Translations under genes and position numbers: made by a program | Notes under the pieces: generated by a model | What the model was told of the DNA's origin: nothing | What the model saw: the letters and a program-made list of their open reading frames with translations, nothing else | Database searches by the model: none | DNA from: Alphaproteobacteria bacterium | GTDB lineage: Bacteria > Pseudomonadota > Alphaproteobacteria > Micavibrionales > Micavibrionaceae | Length of the DNA stretch: 64,000 nt | Assembly (NCBI GenBank): GCA_013215815.1 | Contig: JABSQP010000004.1 | Location: 1 to 64,000, forward strand | Direction: 5' to 3' | Shown here: positions 48,843 through 58,920 of the stretch, piece by piece | Position numbering within the stretch: position 1 is the first letter of the stretch | How the letters are laid out: each line of letters opens with the position of its first letter

Positions 48843-49466
48843 TTAACCGCTGACTACTTTTAATGGCTCAGAAGATTGATTGCCTTCTGGATCGATCCAG
48901 CCAATATTTCCATCTGGACGCCTATGCACCATATTGAGGCCGTTATGCTGTGCGTTACGGAAGAGAAGAGCATTCTCGCCAGATAAATCTAAACGCATAA
49001 CAGCTTCGGATACGCTCATTGTTTGGATGTTTGTTGTCATTTCAGCGACAACGAGTGGTTCTGAGTGATCTTGCTTTTCTTGTTCTTCTATTGATTTATC
49101 TTCATCAGAAGAGATGACAATATCACGCGCTGGAATGAAGTGCTCCTCAGGAGAATTTTCGAGACGCTCATGGTGATCACGTAAACGCTTTTTGTAGCGG
49201 CGCAATTGCTTTGCTACTTTTTCGCATGCGGCGTCAAAAGATCCATAATGATCGTGCGCAATAGCATCTGACATCACCATGATGTCTTTTCCGACTCGGA
49301 TAGAGATGTGTGTTTTAATTTGTGAATGTCCTTCTGGAGACAGAGTGACGTTCGCTTCGATCGCTCGATTAAAGTATTTTTCGTTTGTGTCCTCCAATTT
49401 ATCGATGATGTGTCCGCGAAGTGAATCGCCGATATCAGTTTGTTTTCCATGTATATTTACGTTCAT
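48843..49466 (-). CDS. hpf: Ribosome hibernation-promoting factor, long form
   Basis: MNVNIHGKQTDIGDSLRGHIIDKLEDTNEKYFNRAI; C-terminal LSGENALLFRNAQHNGLNMVHRRPDGNIGWI. Confidence 0.95.
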   Translation of the reverse strand: MNVNIHGKQTDIGDSLRGHIIDKLEDTNEKYFNRAIEANVTLSPEGHSQIKTHISIRVGKDIMVMSDAIAHDHYGSFDAACEKVAKQLRRYKKRLRDHHERLENSPEEHFIPARDIVISSDEDKSIEEQEKQDHSEPLVVAEMTTNIQTMSVSEAVMRLDLSGENALLFRNAQHNGLNMVHRRPDGNIGWIDPEGNQSSEPLKVVSG

Positions 49467-49605
49467 GGTTATATCACCTTTATAGTTTGATTTTTGTAAA
49501 AGAAAGGTAAGCTTGACTGTGACGTCAAGCGACCTAGGAGAGAAACAACTTTCTTTGAAAGCATGACTCTATTATAACCTTTTTGAACGAATTGTGGAAG
49601 GATTG

Positions 49606-50430
49606 ATGGCAAAAAACGGTAAAAAAATAGGTGTGTTCGACTCAGGTCTTGGCGGTTTGTATATTGCTAGAGCTGTCCGTAATGCTTTACCACAGTATGA
49701 TTACGTCTATTTAGGAGATACTTTGAATGTTCCCTATGGTGGACGTTCAATGGAGGCGATCTACAACCTCTCTAGAGCGGCAATCCAGTATCTATTTGAA
49801 GAGCATGAGTGCGATCTTGTTATTATCGGCTGTAATACAGCGAGTGTAACGGCGCTGCGCAAGCTTCAGCAGGAATTTTTACCGGAAAACTATCCTGATC
49901 GCCGCATTTTGGGTGTTATTGTTCCTACACTCGAGTCGGCAACAGAGCTCGGTGCAACGCAAATCGGCTTGATTGCGACAGAATATACTGTGCGATCAAA
50001 GATTTATGATGAAGAGATTGTCAAAATCACGCCACGTGCGCAGATTTACGGCCAACCAACACCGCTTCTTGTGCCGCTGATCGAAAATAATGGTGAGAAG
50101 TATATGGATGAGGTTCTAGGTGATTATTTAGAGCCCCTTATCGAGCAAGGGCTTGATAGCCTTATTCTTGGATGTACGCATTATATCTCCATTAAAGATA
50201 AAGTGCGTGAATTAACAAAGCATAGAGTTCGTGTTTTATCTCAAGATGAAATTATCCCACCTAAGTTAAAAGATTATCTTATGCGCCACCCTGAAATTGA
50301 AACCCGTCTTACAAAAGATGGAACATTTCAATGTTACGCAACGGATGTAAATCCAAGTTATATTCGTAATGTTGAAAAACTTATGGGGCCGGATATGCCG
50401 ATTTCACAGGCAACTTATGACTTTAGCTGA
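49606..50430 (+). CDS. murI: Glutamate racemase
   Basis: IGVFDSGLGGLYIARA, YLGDTLNVPYGGRS, GCNTASVTAL, LILGCTHY. ATG at 49606 with GGAAGGA SD preferred over GTG 49594. Confidence 0.93.
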   Translation: MAKNGKKIGVFDSGLGGLYIARAVRNALPQYDYVYLGDTLNVPYGGRSMEAIYNLSRAAIQYLFEEHECDLVIIGCNTASVTALRKLQQEFLPENYPDRRILGVIVPTLESATELGATQIGLIATEYTVRSKIYDEEIVKITPRAQIYGQPTPLLVPLIENNGEKYMDEVLGDYLEPLIEQGLDSLILGCTHYISIKDKVRELTKHRVRVLSQDEIIPPKLKDYLMRHPEIETRLTKDGTFQCYATDVNPSYIRNVEKLMGPDMPISQATYDFS

Positions 50431-51848
50431 TTTTTCTTTTGCTTTCGGCGTTGTACGGAAGAGGGGATGTGCAGTGCATCTCTGTATTTAGCTACAGTAC
50501 GGCGCGCTATATCGATACCTTCACTTTTTAGTATCTCTACAATTTTATCATCAGATAAAACTTTCTTTGGATCTTCTTCATCAATAAGAGTTTGAACACG
50601 GGCTTTAATGCTTTCGGACGAGTGAGATGTTCCATCTTCACTCACGAGCGCCGTTGAAAAGAAATATTTCAACTCAAATATTCCGCGCGGCGTACCAATG
50701 AACTTATTATTCGTGACTCGACTGACAGTGCTTTCATGCATATCGATTTCTTCAGCAATATCCTTGAGCGTTAGCGGCTTTAAAAATTCAATGCCGTAGT
50801 TAAAGAATCCATCTTGTTGTTCAATAATTTCAGCGGCGACTTTTAAAATTGTCTGCGCGCGTTGGTCGAGGGCTTTAACCAGCCAGCTTGCTGAGTTTAA
50901 TTGTTCAGATAGATATTCTTTGTCTTTTTTCTGCGTCGCCGTGCTAAGCACCTCTGTGTAGTACTCGTTATTCACAAGCACTTTCGGCAACGTGTCATTG
51001 TTAAGTTCAACGCGCCAGCCACCACCTAAATTCTTTGGCTGTTTTTTCATCAAAACATCAGGCACAGCTGTTTGAACAACGATATGATCAAAGTCTCCAG
51101 CAGGTTTTGGATTTAGTGCTTTAATATCTGCGATTATATCGGCGAGGTATGTTTCATTGACGCCGCATTTATCGGCTAGACCTTTTAAATCGTGATCAGC
51201 CAGCATGTTCAAATTTTCTAGAAGAACTCTCGACGGATCATCGAGTTGTCCTTTCTCTTCCAGTTGGAGGGCCAGACAGTCTTGTAAGTCCTTTGCAAAA
51301 ATTCCTGTCGGATCAAAGCCACGCATTTTTTCCAATATGCGTGTGAGACGCTCTTCAGAGCATCCGAGTTTTTCAATGAGCTCTTCAGGTGTATCGCGCA
51401 AGTATCCTGCCTCATCGAGACGATCAATGAGGAGCGCCCCAATCATTTCATCACGCGGATCATCAAAAGCAACATGGAGTTGCTCGATTAAATGCTCTCG
51501 CAATGTTTCAGGGCGGCTCATTGAATTCTCAAAAGCATTATCTAATTTATCAAAACTGGTGTTACCGCCAGATCCGATATTCGCCATAGCAGAGCCTGCA
51601 TCAAAGTCATCTGCCGAAGCTTCGTTCTTTGTTTGCGTGTCGATAATCTCGTCAGATGAACTTTCTGATGGATCACGTTCTTCTTTTTCTAATAATGGAT
51701 TTTGCGCAAGTTCTTCTTCCACGAACTCGGCTATTTCCTGATTATTGAGCTGCAACAGCTTAATTGCTTGTTGCAATTGCGGGGTCATCACAAGGTTTTG
51801 TGATTGGCGTAAATCTAGCTTTTGAGAAATATTACTCATGATTTTCAT
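50415..51848 (-). CDS. rpoN: RNA polymerase sigma-54 factor
   Basis: LRQSQNLVMTPQLQQAIKLLQLNNQEI, HESTVSRVTNNKFIGTPRGIFELKYFFS, ARRTVAKYRDALHIPSSVQRRK. Confidence 0.97.
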   Translation of the reverse strand: MKIMSNISQKLDLRQSQNLVMTPQLQQAIKLLQLNNQEIAEFVEEELAQNPLLEKEERDPSESSSDEIIDTQTKNEASADDFDAGSAMANIGSGGNTSFDKLDNAFENSMSRPETLREHLIEQLHVAFDDPRDEMIGALLIDRLDEAGYLRDTPEELIEKLGCSEERLTRILEKMRGFDPTGIFAKDLQDCLALQLEEKGQLDDPSRVLLENLNMLADHDLKGLADKCGVNETYLADIIADIKALNPKPAGDFDHIVVQTAVPDVLMKKQPKNLGGGWRVELNNDTLPKVLVNNEYYTEVLSTATQKKDKEYLSEQLNSASWLVKALDQRAQTILKVAAEIIEQQDGFFNYGIEFLKPLTLKDIAEEIDMHESTVSRVTNNKFIGTPRGIFELKYFFSTALVSEDGTSHSSESIKARVQTLIDEEDPKKVLSDDKIVEILKSEGIDIARRTVAKYRDALHIPSSVQRRKQKKNQLKS

Positions 51849-51881
51849 TTTACCATGAGCCGGGTAAAAACGACTAGTGAC

Positions 51882-52628
51882 TTATCGTAAAAAACTATCG
51901 CCTAAGTACACTTTTTTTACTTCTTCGTGAGAAACAATCTCATCTGGCGTTCCTTCCATCAGAACGTGCCCTTCATGAAGGATGTAAGCGCGGTCTACAA
52001 TATCGAGACAATCACGTACATTATGGTCTGTAATCAGAACGCCAAGACCTTTTGTCTTCAGGTATGAAATTAGATTACGGATATCACCAACGGCAATTGG
52101 GTCGATCCCTGCCAGTGGTTCATCAAGAAGCATGAACTGTGGTCGCGATGCAAGTGCGCGGGCAATTTCAACGCGTCGTCGTTCACCACCCGATAAAGCG
52201 AGCGCTGGTGCGCGGCGTAAGTGCGATATTGAGAACTCAACAAGAAGCTCTTCTAATAAGCGTTGTTGTTTTGTTGGCGATAAGTCTTGTGCCTCGATCA
52301 CAGCCTTTAGATTATCTTCGACATTGAGGCCGCGAAAAATAGATGCCTCTTGAGGCAAATAACCAACCCCTAAACGCGCGCGGCGATACATCGGCAGGTC
52401 AGTGACATCTTGACCATCGAGTTTGATAGAGCCGCTATCTGGCGCGATTAAGCCCGTCATCATATAAAAGGATGTTGTTTTACCTGCGCCGTTTGGTCCA
52501 AGAAGAGCAACAGCTTCACCGCGTTTAACGGATAAGCTTACATCATGCAAAACAGGGCGCTTTTTATAGCTCTTTGATAAATGATGAGCAGTAAGGCCTT
52601 CTTCAACAGCGTGTAAGTGGTTTTGCAT
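51882..52628 (-). CDS. lptB: LPS export ABC transporter ATP-binding protein
   Basis: LLGPNGAGKTTSFYMMTGL, LSGGERRRVEIARALA, LLDEPLAGIDPIAV. Start placed at MQNHLHA. Confidence 0.97.
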   Translation of the reverse strand: MQNHLHAVEEGLTAHHLSKSYKKRPVLHDVSLSVKRGEAVALLGPNGAGKTTSFYMMTGLIAPDSGSIKLDGQDVTDLPMYRRARLGVGYLPQEASIFRGLNVEDNLKAVIEAQDLSPTKQQRLLEELLVEFSISHLRRAPALALSGGERRRVEIARALASRPQFMLLDEPLAGIDPIAVGDIRNLISYLKTKGLGVLITDHNVRDCLDIVDRAYILHEGHVLMEGTPDEIVSHEEVKKVYLGDSFLR

Positions 52629-52638
52629 GATTAAACTC

Positions 52639-53274
52639 CTATGCCTTTGATAACGCGAGTTTGAGGCTGAGCGCAATCAAAAAACCACCGCAGAGACGAT
52701 CAATGACTTGTGAGAAGCTCAGGAATTTATTTTTAATGCGACGATCAGTCAGAACAACTGCAACGATAGAAAACCAGAGTCCAGTCATGACAACGCATGT
52801 TGATGCGTAGAAGAACTGTACGCTAAAGGCTGTGTCGGCTGTAATGAATTGTGAAAATACGGCCAAAAAGAAGAGCGTTGCCTTTGGGTTTAAGATATTT
52901 GTGACGAAGCCTGAAAGGAATGCTCTCTTATTGCTTATTTCTTTTTTCAGTCCTCTTAGACCAGTGACTTCACTGTCATCAAAACCTTTTGAGCGTAAAG
53001 ATTTGTATCCCATATAAAAGAGATAAGCGGCGCCGACATATTTTAGAATACTATATAAGACAACAGAGTTGGCGATGATTGCTGCTAATCCTACAAGTGT
53101 ATAGGCCATATGAATAACAACACCTGTTGCGAAACCTAGTGCCGTCAGGAGGCCCGCTTTACATGATCCTAAAACTGAATTACGTACAGCAATGACAAAG
53201 TCAGGGCCTGGAGATGCAACGGCTAAACCAAAAACGCCGATTAGGAGAAACCAATTAAGCCAAATACTTTCCAT
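52639..53274 (-). CDS. LysE/RhtB-family translocator
   Basis: GLAVASPGPDFVIAVRNSVLGSCKAGLLTALGFATGVVIH, LNPKATLFFLAVFSQF; 6 TM. Confidence 0.93.
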   Translation of the reverse strand: MESIWLNWFLLIGVFGLAVASPGPDFVIAVRNSVLGSCKAGLLTALGFATGVVIHMAYTLVGLAAIIANSVVLYSILKYVGAAYLFYMGYKSLRSKGFDDSEVTGLRGLKKEISNKRAFLSGFVTNILNPKATLFFLAVFSQFITADTAFSVQFFYASTCVVMTGLWFSIVAVVLTDRRIKNKFLSFSQVIDRLCGGFLIALSLKLALSKA

Positions 53275-54089
53275 TATTCTGTGCTCTCTTTACTATTTGA
53301 TGGCGCAGAGCCAGGAAAGAAGACCCCTTTAACACGCCCGCCTGTTTTCTCGTTACCAAAGATCTTACTGATCTTTGTTGTCAGATCGACCTCAGCGCGT
53401 GTGCCTTCCAATGTATTTGGGCCGCGTACAATTTTGACATTGCCATTTACATGCGCGGTATTTTTCTTTGCGTTATAAGTGCCTTTATCGCCAGTCAGCG
53501 TTTCCATTGGTGTTTTTAATTTAACGCCGCCAATTGCATCGATTTTATTCAGAACATTTTTGCCGTTTTCATCTTTTTCAAAATAAACGTTTAGGCGTGA
53601 AGATTGCAGAGTATCTTTACCTTGCACAACTTTAGCATTACCAATAGCTGCCGCTGTACCTTTGATAGCATCATATTCCATTTTTTCTGTGGCTGTTATC
53701 ACTTGGTTAGGAGATATTAGTTTAAGATCATCGCCTGTCACTGTAGCTTTTTGCTCTTCGACCAGATAAAAGCCTTCATCGCCTATAATTGTGTTTTCCG
53801 CATCAGAAATTGTGACATTGTCTGTGGCAGTTAACTTCCAGATCTCGTTACTGGATGTTTTTCCTTCGTGGTAGTCTGCAACAACAGTATCAGCTTTTAC
53901 TGTGAGGTCACCTTGTGTGATAATAACATCACCGCGGGCAACATATTGCTGATCTTTCTGGCGCCATTCAAGTGCTTGCCCAGCTGAAATTTCAATAGGA
54001 TCTTTGTTGTCTTCAACATCAAGCTGTGCGTGAGCAGGCGTTGCTGTGATCAATAAAGCGCATAGAAGCGTTGCCGAAAATTTACTCAT
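53274..54089 (-). CDS. lptA: LPS transport periplasmic protein LptA
   Basis: Signal peptide; OstA-like repeats (KVVQGKDTLQSSRLNVYFEKDE; VKIVRGPNTLEGTRAEVDLTT); between lptC and lptB. Confidence 0.93.
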   Translation of the reverse strand: MSKFSATLLCALLITATPAHAQLDVEDNKDPIEISAGQALEWRQKDQQYVARGDVIITQGDLTVKADTVVADYHEGKTSSNEIWKLTATDNVTISDAENTIIGDEGFYLVEEQKATVTGDDLKLISPNQVITATEKMEYDAIKGTAAAIGNAKVVQGKDTLQSSRLNVYFEKDENGKNVLNKIDAIGGVKLKTPMETLTGDKGTYNAKKNTAHVNGNVKIVRGPNTLEGTRAEVDLTTKISKIFGNEKTGGRVKGVFFPGSAPSNSKESTE

Positions 54090-54762
54090 TATCCTGTTCC
54101 TCGGGTGTTTTTTCTTCTGCTGTTTTTTGTGGCGTATTGTTTAATTTCATTTTGGCAGGCCCTTTAAAAATTAGAATTTCTGTTTCTAAGTTTCCATCTA
54201 ACCCTGTTGCTTCAATATTGCCTTCCGATGCGGTGATTTGCACATCTTTATCGGAAAAAGCTTGTCCGTTTTTTAAATCAACGCGCAGTTCGTCTGTTGT
54301 AAGAACGTAACCTGATTGATGTGTGAGTTCGACATCACTTTCTAGGAAAAGCTTCTCTTCTTTTTGTTCGTAACTGCCCGCATTGGCTTTCACATCTAAA
54401 AGCGCGCCATCTTTTAATGTCATGTTTCCGGTAGGGCTATCGAGTTTAATAAGATCTGGCTCCTGCTGGTTTTGGATCGCGCGTGTCGCCGTTACAGTAT
54501 AGGGGTTTAGGTCACGATCTCGGCTATTAAAGCGCGGGTTGATCAGTTCATTTTCTGCTAAATTGGTGTTGGGTAGGAGATCTTCTTTTTTGACCGTAAC
54601 GATTTTATCGTCCATTTCTGGCCACGCCATGACAACAACAGTAAGGACAAGAGCGAGTAGGGGAAGAGCGAGTCGCATCGATTTGATAAAGCGCGAGTAA
54701 CTCTTGTTAACACTGGCTTTATTGGCTGTAAAATTGAGTTCGGTGAGCCGCTCTTCACTCAT
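54082..54762 (-). CDS. lptC: LPS export protein LptC
   Basis: N-terminal TM; NPRFNSRDRDLNPYTVTATRAIQ; overlaps lptA. Confidence 0.9.
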   Translation of the reverse strand: MSEERLTELNFTANKASVNKSYSRFIKSMRLALPLLALVLTVVVMAWPEMDDKIVTVKKEDLLPNTNLAENELINPRFNSRDRDLNPYTVTATRAIQNQQEPDLIKLDSPTGNMTLKDGALLDVKANAGSYEQKEEKLFLESDVELTHQSGYVLTTDELRVDLKNGQAFSDKDVQITASEGNIEATGLDGNLETEILIFKGPAKMKLNNTPQKTAEEKTPEEQDNE

Positions 54763-54774
54763 GCTTTATTTTGT

Positions 54775-55749
54775 TTAAGCGATACCAAGCTGCAAACAAT
54801 CTTGCAGGCGAATGAGGCCGCTTAATGCTCCTTTTTCGTCAACAGCGATTAGGCTTGTGATGTATTGATTTGGGGTTTTTGTCATGACGTTTAATGCTTC
54901 AACGGCGAGGGCTTCTTCCGAAATTGTTTTCGGGTTTTTGCTCATAACGTCAAGAACAGGTTTTTGTAAAAGATCGTTATCCATGTGACGTTTTAAGTCA
55001 CCATCTGTCACAATACCGCTTACAGTTTGACCATCATCAGAAATCAAAACACAGCCAAGATTATGTTCAGTCAAAAGAACAATAACTTGATCCATTGTCG
55101 CCTGTGTATTTACAAGAGGTAAATCTTCTTTTTGATGCATGACTTCATTAACAGGGATAAGGCGTTTGCCGAGTTTGCCGCCTGGGTGAAACACACCAAA
55201 TTGCTCTGGTGTTAAATTCATTTTTTCTAACAGAGCAACGGCCAAAGCATCACCAATAGCAAGAGTCATTGTTGTTGATGTAGTTGGTGCCAAACCGTTC
55301 GGGCAAGCTTCAGGCATTTGCGGCATCAAAAGAAGCGCATCTGAATGACGCGCCAATGTACTGTTGCTGTTACTTGTGATAGCAATCAATGGAATTTTAA
55401 AACGGCGTGTGTACGTCATCAGATCAGATAACTCAGGGTTTTCACCAGAGTTAGAGATCATCAAAACAATGTCATCTTTTGTAATCATGCCCATGTCGCC
55501 GTGCGATGCTTCGCCAGGATGAACAAAGAACGATGGCGTTCCTGTTGATGCTAATGTGGCAACAATTTTGTTTCCGATGTGTCCGCTTTTACCGATACCC
55601 GCTATGATAAGACGGCCGCGGCTGTCTTGCTTCATCGCATGGATCATATCAACCGATTGCGTGAAATTGTCATCTAATGTTTTGGACAGCTCTTGCAAGC
55701 CATCTACTTCAGTTTGAATTGTTCTTTTTGCAGACTCTAAAGCGTTCAT
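54775..55749 (-). CDS. kdsD: Arabinose-5-phosphate isomerase (KdsD/KpsF family)
   Basis: SIS domain GIGKSGHIGNKIVATLASTGTPSFFVHPGEASHGDMG plus tandem CBS domains. Confidence 0.95.
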   Translation of the reverse strand: MNALESAKRTIQTEVDGLQELSKTLDDNFTQSVDMIHAMKQDSRGRLIIAGIGKSGHIGNKIVATLASTGTPSFFVHPGEASHGDMGMITKDDIVLMISNSGENPELSDLMTYTRRFKIPLIAITSNSNSTLARHSDALLLMPQMPEACPNGLAPTTSTTMTLAIGDALAVALLEKMNLTPEQFGVFHPGGKLGKRLIPVNEVMHQKEDLPLVNTQATMDQVIVLLTEHNLGCVLISDDGQTVSGIVTDGDLKRHMDNDLLQKPVLDVMSKNPKTISEEALAVEALNVMTKTPNQYITSLIAVDEKGALSGLIRLQDCLQLGIA

Positions 55750-55763
55750 TATTTTTCTTTTTA

Positions 55764-56375
55764 TTAATGTTGGAAGATATCGAATTCATCCCAACCCTGT
55801 AGGTCGAGAGCAGCGCGTGTGCTTAAGAAGTTGAAACATTCTTGTGCAAGGACTGTGCGTCCTTCGCGTTCAAGCATGGTATCGAGCTTCTCTTTAACAG
55901 TATGCAAGTAAAGCACATCACTTGCTGCATAGTTTAGCTGATCTTGCGATAGCTCATTTAAACCCCAGTCAGAGCTTTGCTGTTGTTTATCTAACGTTAC
56001 GCCAGCTAATTCACGACATACGTCTTTAAGGCCGTGACGGTCTGTATATGTACGTGCTAGGCGCGAGGCTATTTTTGTGCAGTAAACAGGGGTACAGTCA
56101 ACTCCAAGGTATGCTTTTGTGATGGCAACATCGAAGCGTGCATAATGAAAAATCTTTGTAATATTTTTGTCTTCCATCAATGCTTTCAGATTAGGCGCAT
56201 CATATGTGTTGCGGTCAAGTTGAACGATATGGGCATCGCCATTGCCGTCAGAAAGCTGAACAAGACATAATTTGTCACGAACAGGGTTTAGTCCAAGTGT
56301 TTCTGTGTCGACTGCCACTGAGCCTTCAAATTTTACATCACTGGGTAAATCACCTTTGTGTAAGTGGATAGCCAT
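55764..56375 (-). CDS. Ribonuclease D-like 3'-5' exonuclease
   Basis: AVDTETLGLNPVRDKLCLVQLSDG, KIFHYARFDVAI, YAASDVLYLHTV (DEDDy). Confidence 0.93.
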   Translation of the reverse strand: MAIHLHKGDLPSDVKFEGSVAVDTETLGLNPVRDKLCLVQLSDGNGDAHIVQLDRNTYDAPNLKALMEDKNITKIFHYARFDVAITKAYLGVDCTPVYCTKIASRLARTYTDRHGLKDVCRELAGVTLDKQQQSSDWGLNELSQDQLNYAASDVLYLHTVKEKLDTMLEREGRTVLAQECFNFLSTRAALDLQGWDEFDIFQH

Positions 56376-56604
56376 CGAATTTCCTTTTGTCTTAGAAAAT
56401 GTAAAAAAACCTTTATATTCTGAGGCTTATGTAGCCTACAGACCCGTTTAAGTCAAAGGAATTATGAGAAAATGAAAGTGTCTATAGTGCGGCAAATTCG
56501 AGATTATTTTGAATAAGTTGTTTATTTTTTAACCAGTTAGGGTCACAATGTTATGAGGTGCAAAGGTTGTTTCTTTCCCTAGTGAACCTTAAGAAGGGCT
56601 GTTC

Positions 56605-57453
56605 ATGAAAATTCTTATTGTTGATCGTGATCCGGATGCGTCTGGGATCCTCTCTACAAAGTTAAGAGCCGAAGGCCATGATGTGGTCGAAGAGCGTGTA
56701 AAAAGTGAGGCTATCGATAAAATAGCGTCTGATGGCCCATTTGACGTTATTTTTGTCGACCCATCACCGATGAAAGATGCAAGCGCAATTATTCTGAATA
56801 TTCGCCGTGCAATATCCTCATATCCTTACGTCATACTTATGACTGGTGATGAAGAGCTCGATATCGAAAGCTCACTCGCAATGGGGTGTAATAATTTCAT
56901 TCGCAAGCCGTTAGATAATAAAGATATCGAAGAGCGTATGAGTGACGCAGCCCATTTGAACGAGATGATTAAGTTTATTGGCGATGAATCGGAGGACTTC
57001 CCAAGCGCAGGGGGTGTTATTGCCAAATCGGCCTTTAATCAATTATTCTTATCAGCGATTGATCGTGGTAGCCGTTATAGCGAATTAGCGCATGTTCTCA
57101 GTATTGGTATCAAGAATTATAAAGAAATTGAGAGTGCTGATGGCCCCTATGGCGCAGAATTCGCCATTTCTAAGCTAGCGCACCATTTGGTTCGTCTGCG
57201 TCGTCAAAGTGATATTATCGGTCAAACGGCAAAACATGAATATTCTCTTTTGCTTCAGCGTATTCAGCACAAGAATGAACCGCGTGAAGCGGCAGCACGT
57301 TTTGCTAGAGCTTTGGAAGAGCTGGATGATATTGCATCGGCAACAAATACGCCGATTGAGATATATGTGCATCTGACAAGCTTGCCTTTAGGTAGTAATG
57401 AACCTGAATATCTTCTTGTTAAAAAGGGACAAGCATCTGCTGCAGCTGGCTAA
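56605..57453 (+). CDS. Response-regulator receiver protein with degenerate GGDEF-like C-terminus
   Basis: ILIVDRDPDASG, FVDPSPM, LMTGDEE, RKPLDN receiver residues; C-terminal DIIGQTAKHEYSLLLQRI aligns to the GGDEF core with AKHEY. Confidence 0.82.
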   Translation: MKILIVDRDPDASGILSTKLRAEGHDVVEERVKSEAIDKIASDGPFDVIFVDPSPMKDASAIILNIRRAISSYPYVILMTGDEELDIESSLAMGCNNFIRKPLDNKDIEERMSDAAHLNEMIKFIGDESEDFPSAGGVIAKSAFNQLFLSAIDRGSRYSELAHVLSIGIKNYKEIESADGPYGAEFAISKLAHHLVRLRRQSDIIGQTAKHEYSLLLQRIQHKNEPREAAARFARALEELDDIASATNTPIEIYVHLTSLPLGSNEPEYLLVKKGQASAAAG

Positions 57454-57475
57454 TTTATCCACATATGTGGATAAA
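57454..57475. promoter_or_regulatory. Perfect palindrome of two inverted consensus DnaA boxes
   Basis: TTTATCCACATATGTGGATAAA; each half contains TTATCCACA. Confidence 0.6.
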
Positions 57476-57573
57476 GTCTGGCGTCTTTTTTCGAATTACC
57501 CTATATTTATAAAGTGATTCTCTTTTCTGGCATTCGTTTCCAGAAAAATTCATAAATATTAGGTTCGATTTTG

Positions 57574-58920
57574 ATGCGCTTTCCGTATGTCATAATATCG
57601 TGGATTGTTTATGTATTACTTACTTTTGCAGGTAGTGCTATCGCAACGCATCATGCTCAAGCACAGGCGCTTGACCCAGTATTATTTGAAGCGCCGAAGC
57701 CATTGGGTGATGTGCGCCAAAATTTGCGAGAGCCGGACCCTATTTCTCTAAAAATTGTAAGTGGACGCCTTGAGCCTGGCTTAAGACCAGTACCTATAAC
57801 TTGGAAAGGTTTTCAGATCTATCCATTGTTGAGGGTGACGGAAAGATACGACAGCAATATTTTTGCTACTGAAAATAATGAAGAAAGTGATTTCGTTACA
57901 ATTATTAATCCGTCGGTTCTTGTTCGTAAAAATGTTGGGCGTCATCACTTTGGTTTTGTGCTTGATGCGGATGCGAAAAAATTTGCTAAAAACTCAGACG
58001 AAGACAACATCAATTTTAAAACACGCTTGAATGGTGTTTTAGAGGCGCGGCACGATATTACGTTTCCTTTTGAAGTTTCATATACTGTAGGACATGAGAA
58101 AAGAGGACAAAACTTATCGGCGAACTTTACAACTGAACCAATCGAATTCAGAACGTTCGGATCGGCGTTTGGTATTACCTATAACCCAAATCGTTTAGCC
58201 TTATCTCTTGTTGGCCGTTACAACCATGTTGAATTTGATGATGGTAAAAATAGTGCTGGTCAGACAGTTATCCGTAGTGATGCTGACCGCTCTCTGATGG
58301 AAGTCGAGGCTAGAGCGGCTTATGATATATTGCCAAACTATAAGCCTTTCGTTTCAGTAAGCTATACCAATACTGATTATGAGAATGGGGATTTTCAAAA
58401 TGGATCATTTTCTGGCCCCGAACGTGATAGCCAAAGTGTAAGCTTATTAGCAGGATGGGATTTTGCTTATAAGGGACTCGTTGAGGGCTATCTTGGTGCT
58501 GGTTATGGTCGCCGTAATTACGATAGCAACGCGATTGAAGATGTTAATAGCGCACGTGTTGCCGGTAACATCAGCTGGAATATGACGAAGAAGGCAACGC
58601 TTAACTTAGCGTTACGCCGTGAGATTGCAGAAGATAATCAAATCTTAAATGCGGCTGTGTTGACTCAGGGGCGCTTAAAGTTAGATTACGAATTTTTACA
58701 TAACTTATTCTTGGATGCTTTCGTTGATAAAGCTCTCGCTGATTTCCAAGAAAGCTCACGTGAAGATGAAGTGTTTTCTCTTGGTACCGGTTTACGTTAT
58801 GTCATAAATCCGCGCTATTCTGTGTCTGGTCATTATGATTTCAAAGCGAGAGAGAGTAATGTGCCAGGTCTTGATTTTGATCGCCATCAATTGATGCTGC
58901 GCTTTAATGCAAGGCTTTAA
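57574..58920 (+). CDS. Outer-membrane beta-barrel protein (BBP2-like) of a polysaccharide locus
   Basis: Signal peptide; PLLRVTERYDSNIFATENNEESDFVTIINPSVLVRKNVGRHHFGF; alternating beta-strand pattern ending in LMLRFNARL. Confidence 0.82.
   Translation: MRFPYVIISWIVYVLLTFAGSAIATHHAQAQALDPVLFEAPKPLGDVRQNLREPDPISLKIVSGRLEPGLRPVPITWKGFQIYPLLRVTERYDSNIFATENNEESDFVTIINPSVLVRKNVGRHHFGFVLDADAKKFAKNSDEDNINFKTRLNGVLEARHDITFPFEVSYTVGHEKRGQNLSANFTTEPIEFRTFGSAFGITYNPNRLALSLVGRYNHVEFDDGKNSAGQTVIRSDADRSLMEVEARAAYDILPNYKPFVSVSYTNTDYENGDFQNGSFSGPERDSQSVSLLAGWDFAYKGLVEGYLGAGYGRRNYDSNAIEDVNSARVAGNISWNMTKKATLNLALRREIAEDNQILNAAVLTQGRLKLDYEFLHNLFLDAFVDKALADFQESSREDEVFSLGTGLRYVINPRYSVSGHYDFKARESNVPGLDFDRHQLMLRFNARL

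Noticed and set aside
51205-51741. 178-aa plus-strand ORF
   Set aside because: Antisense to rpoN; Ser-rich shadow ORF.
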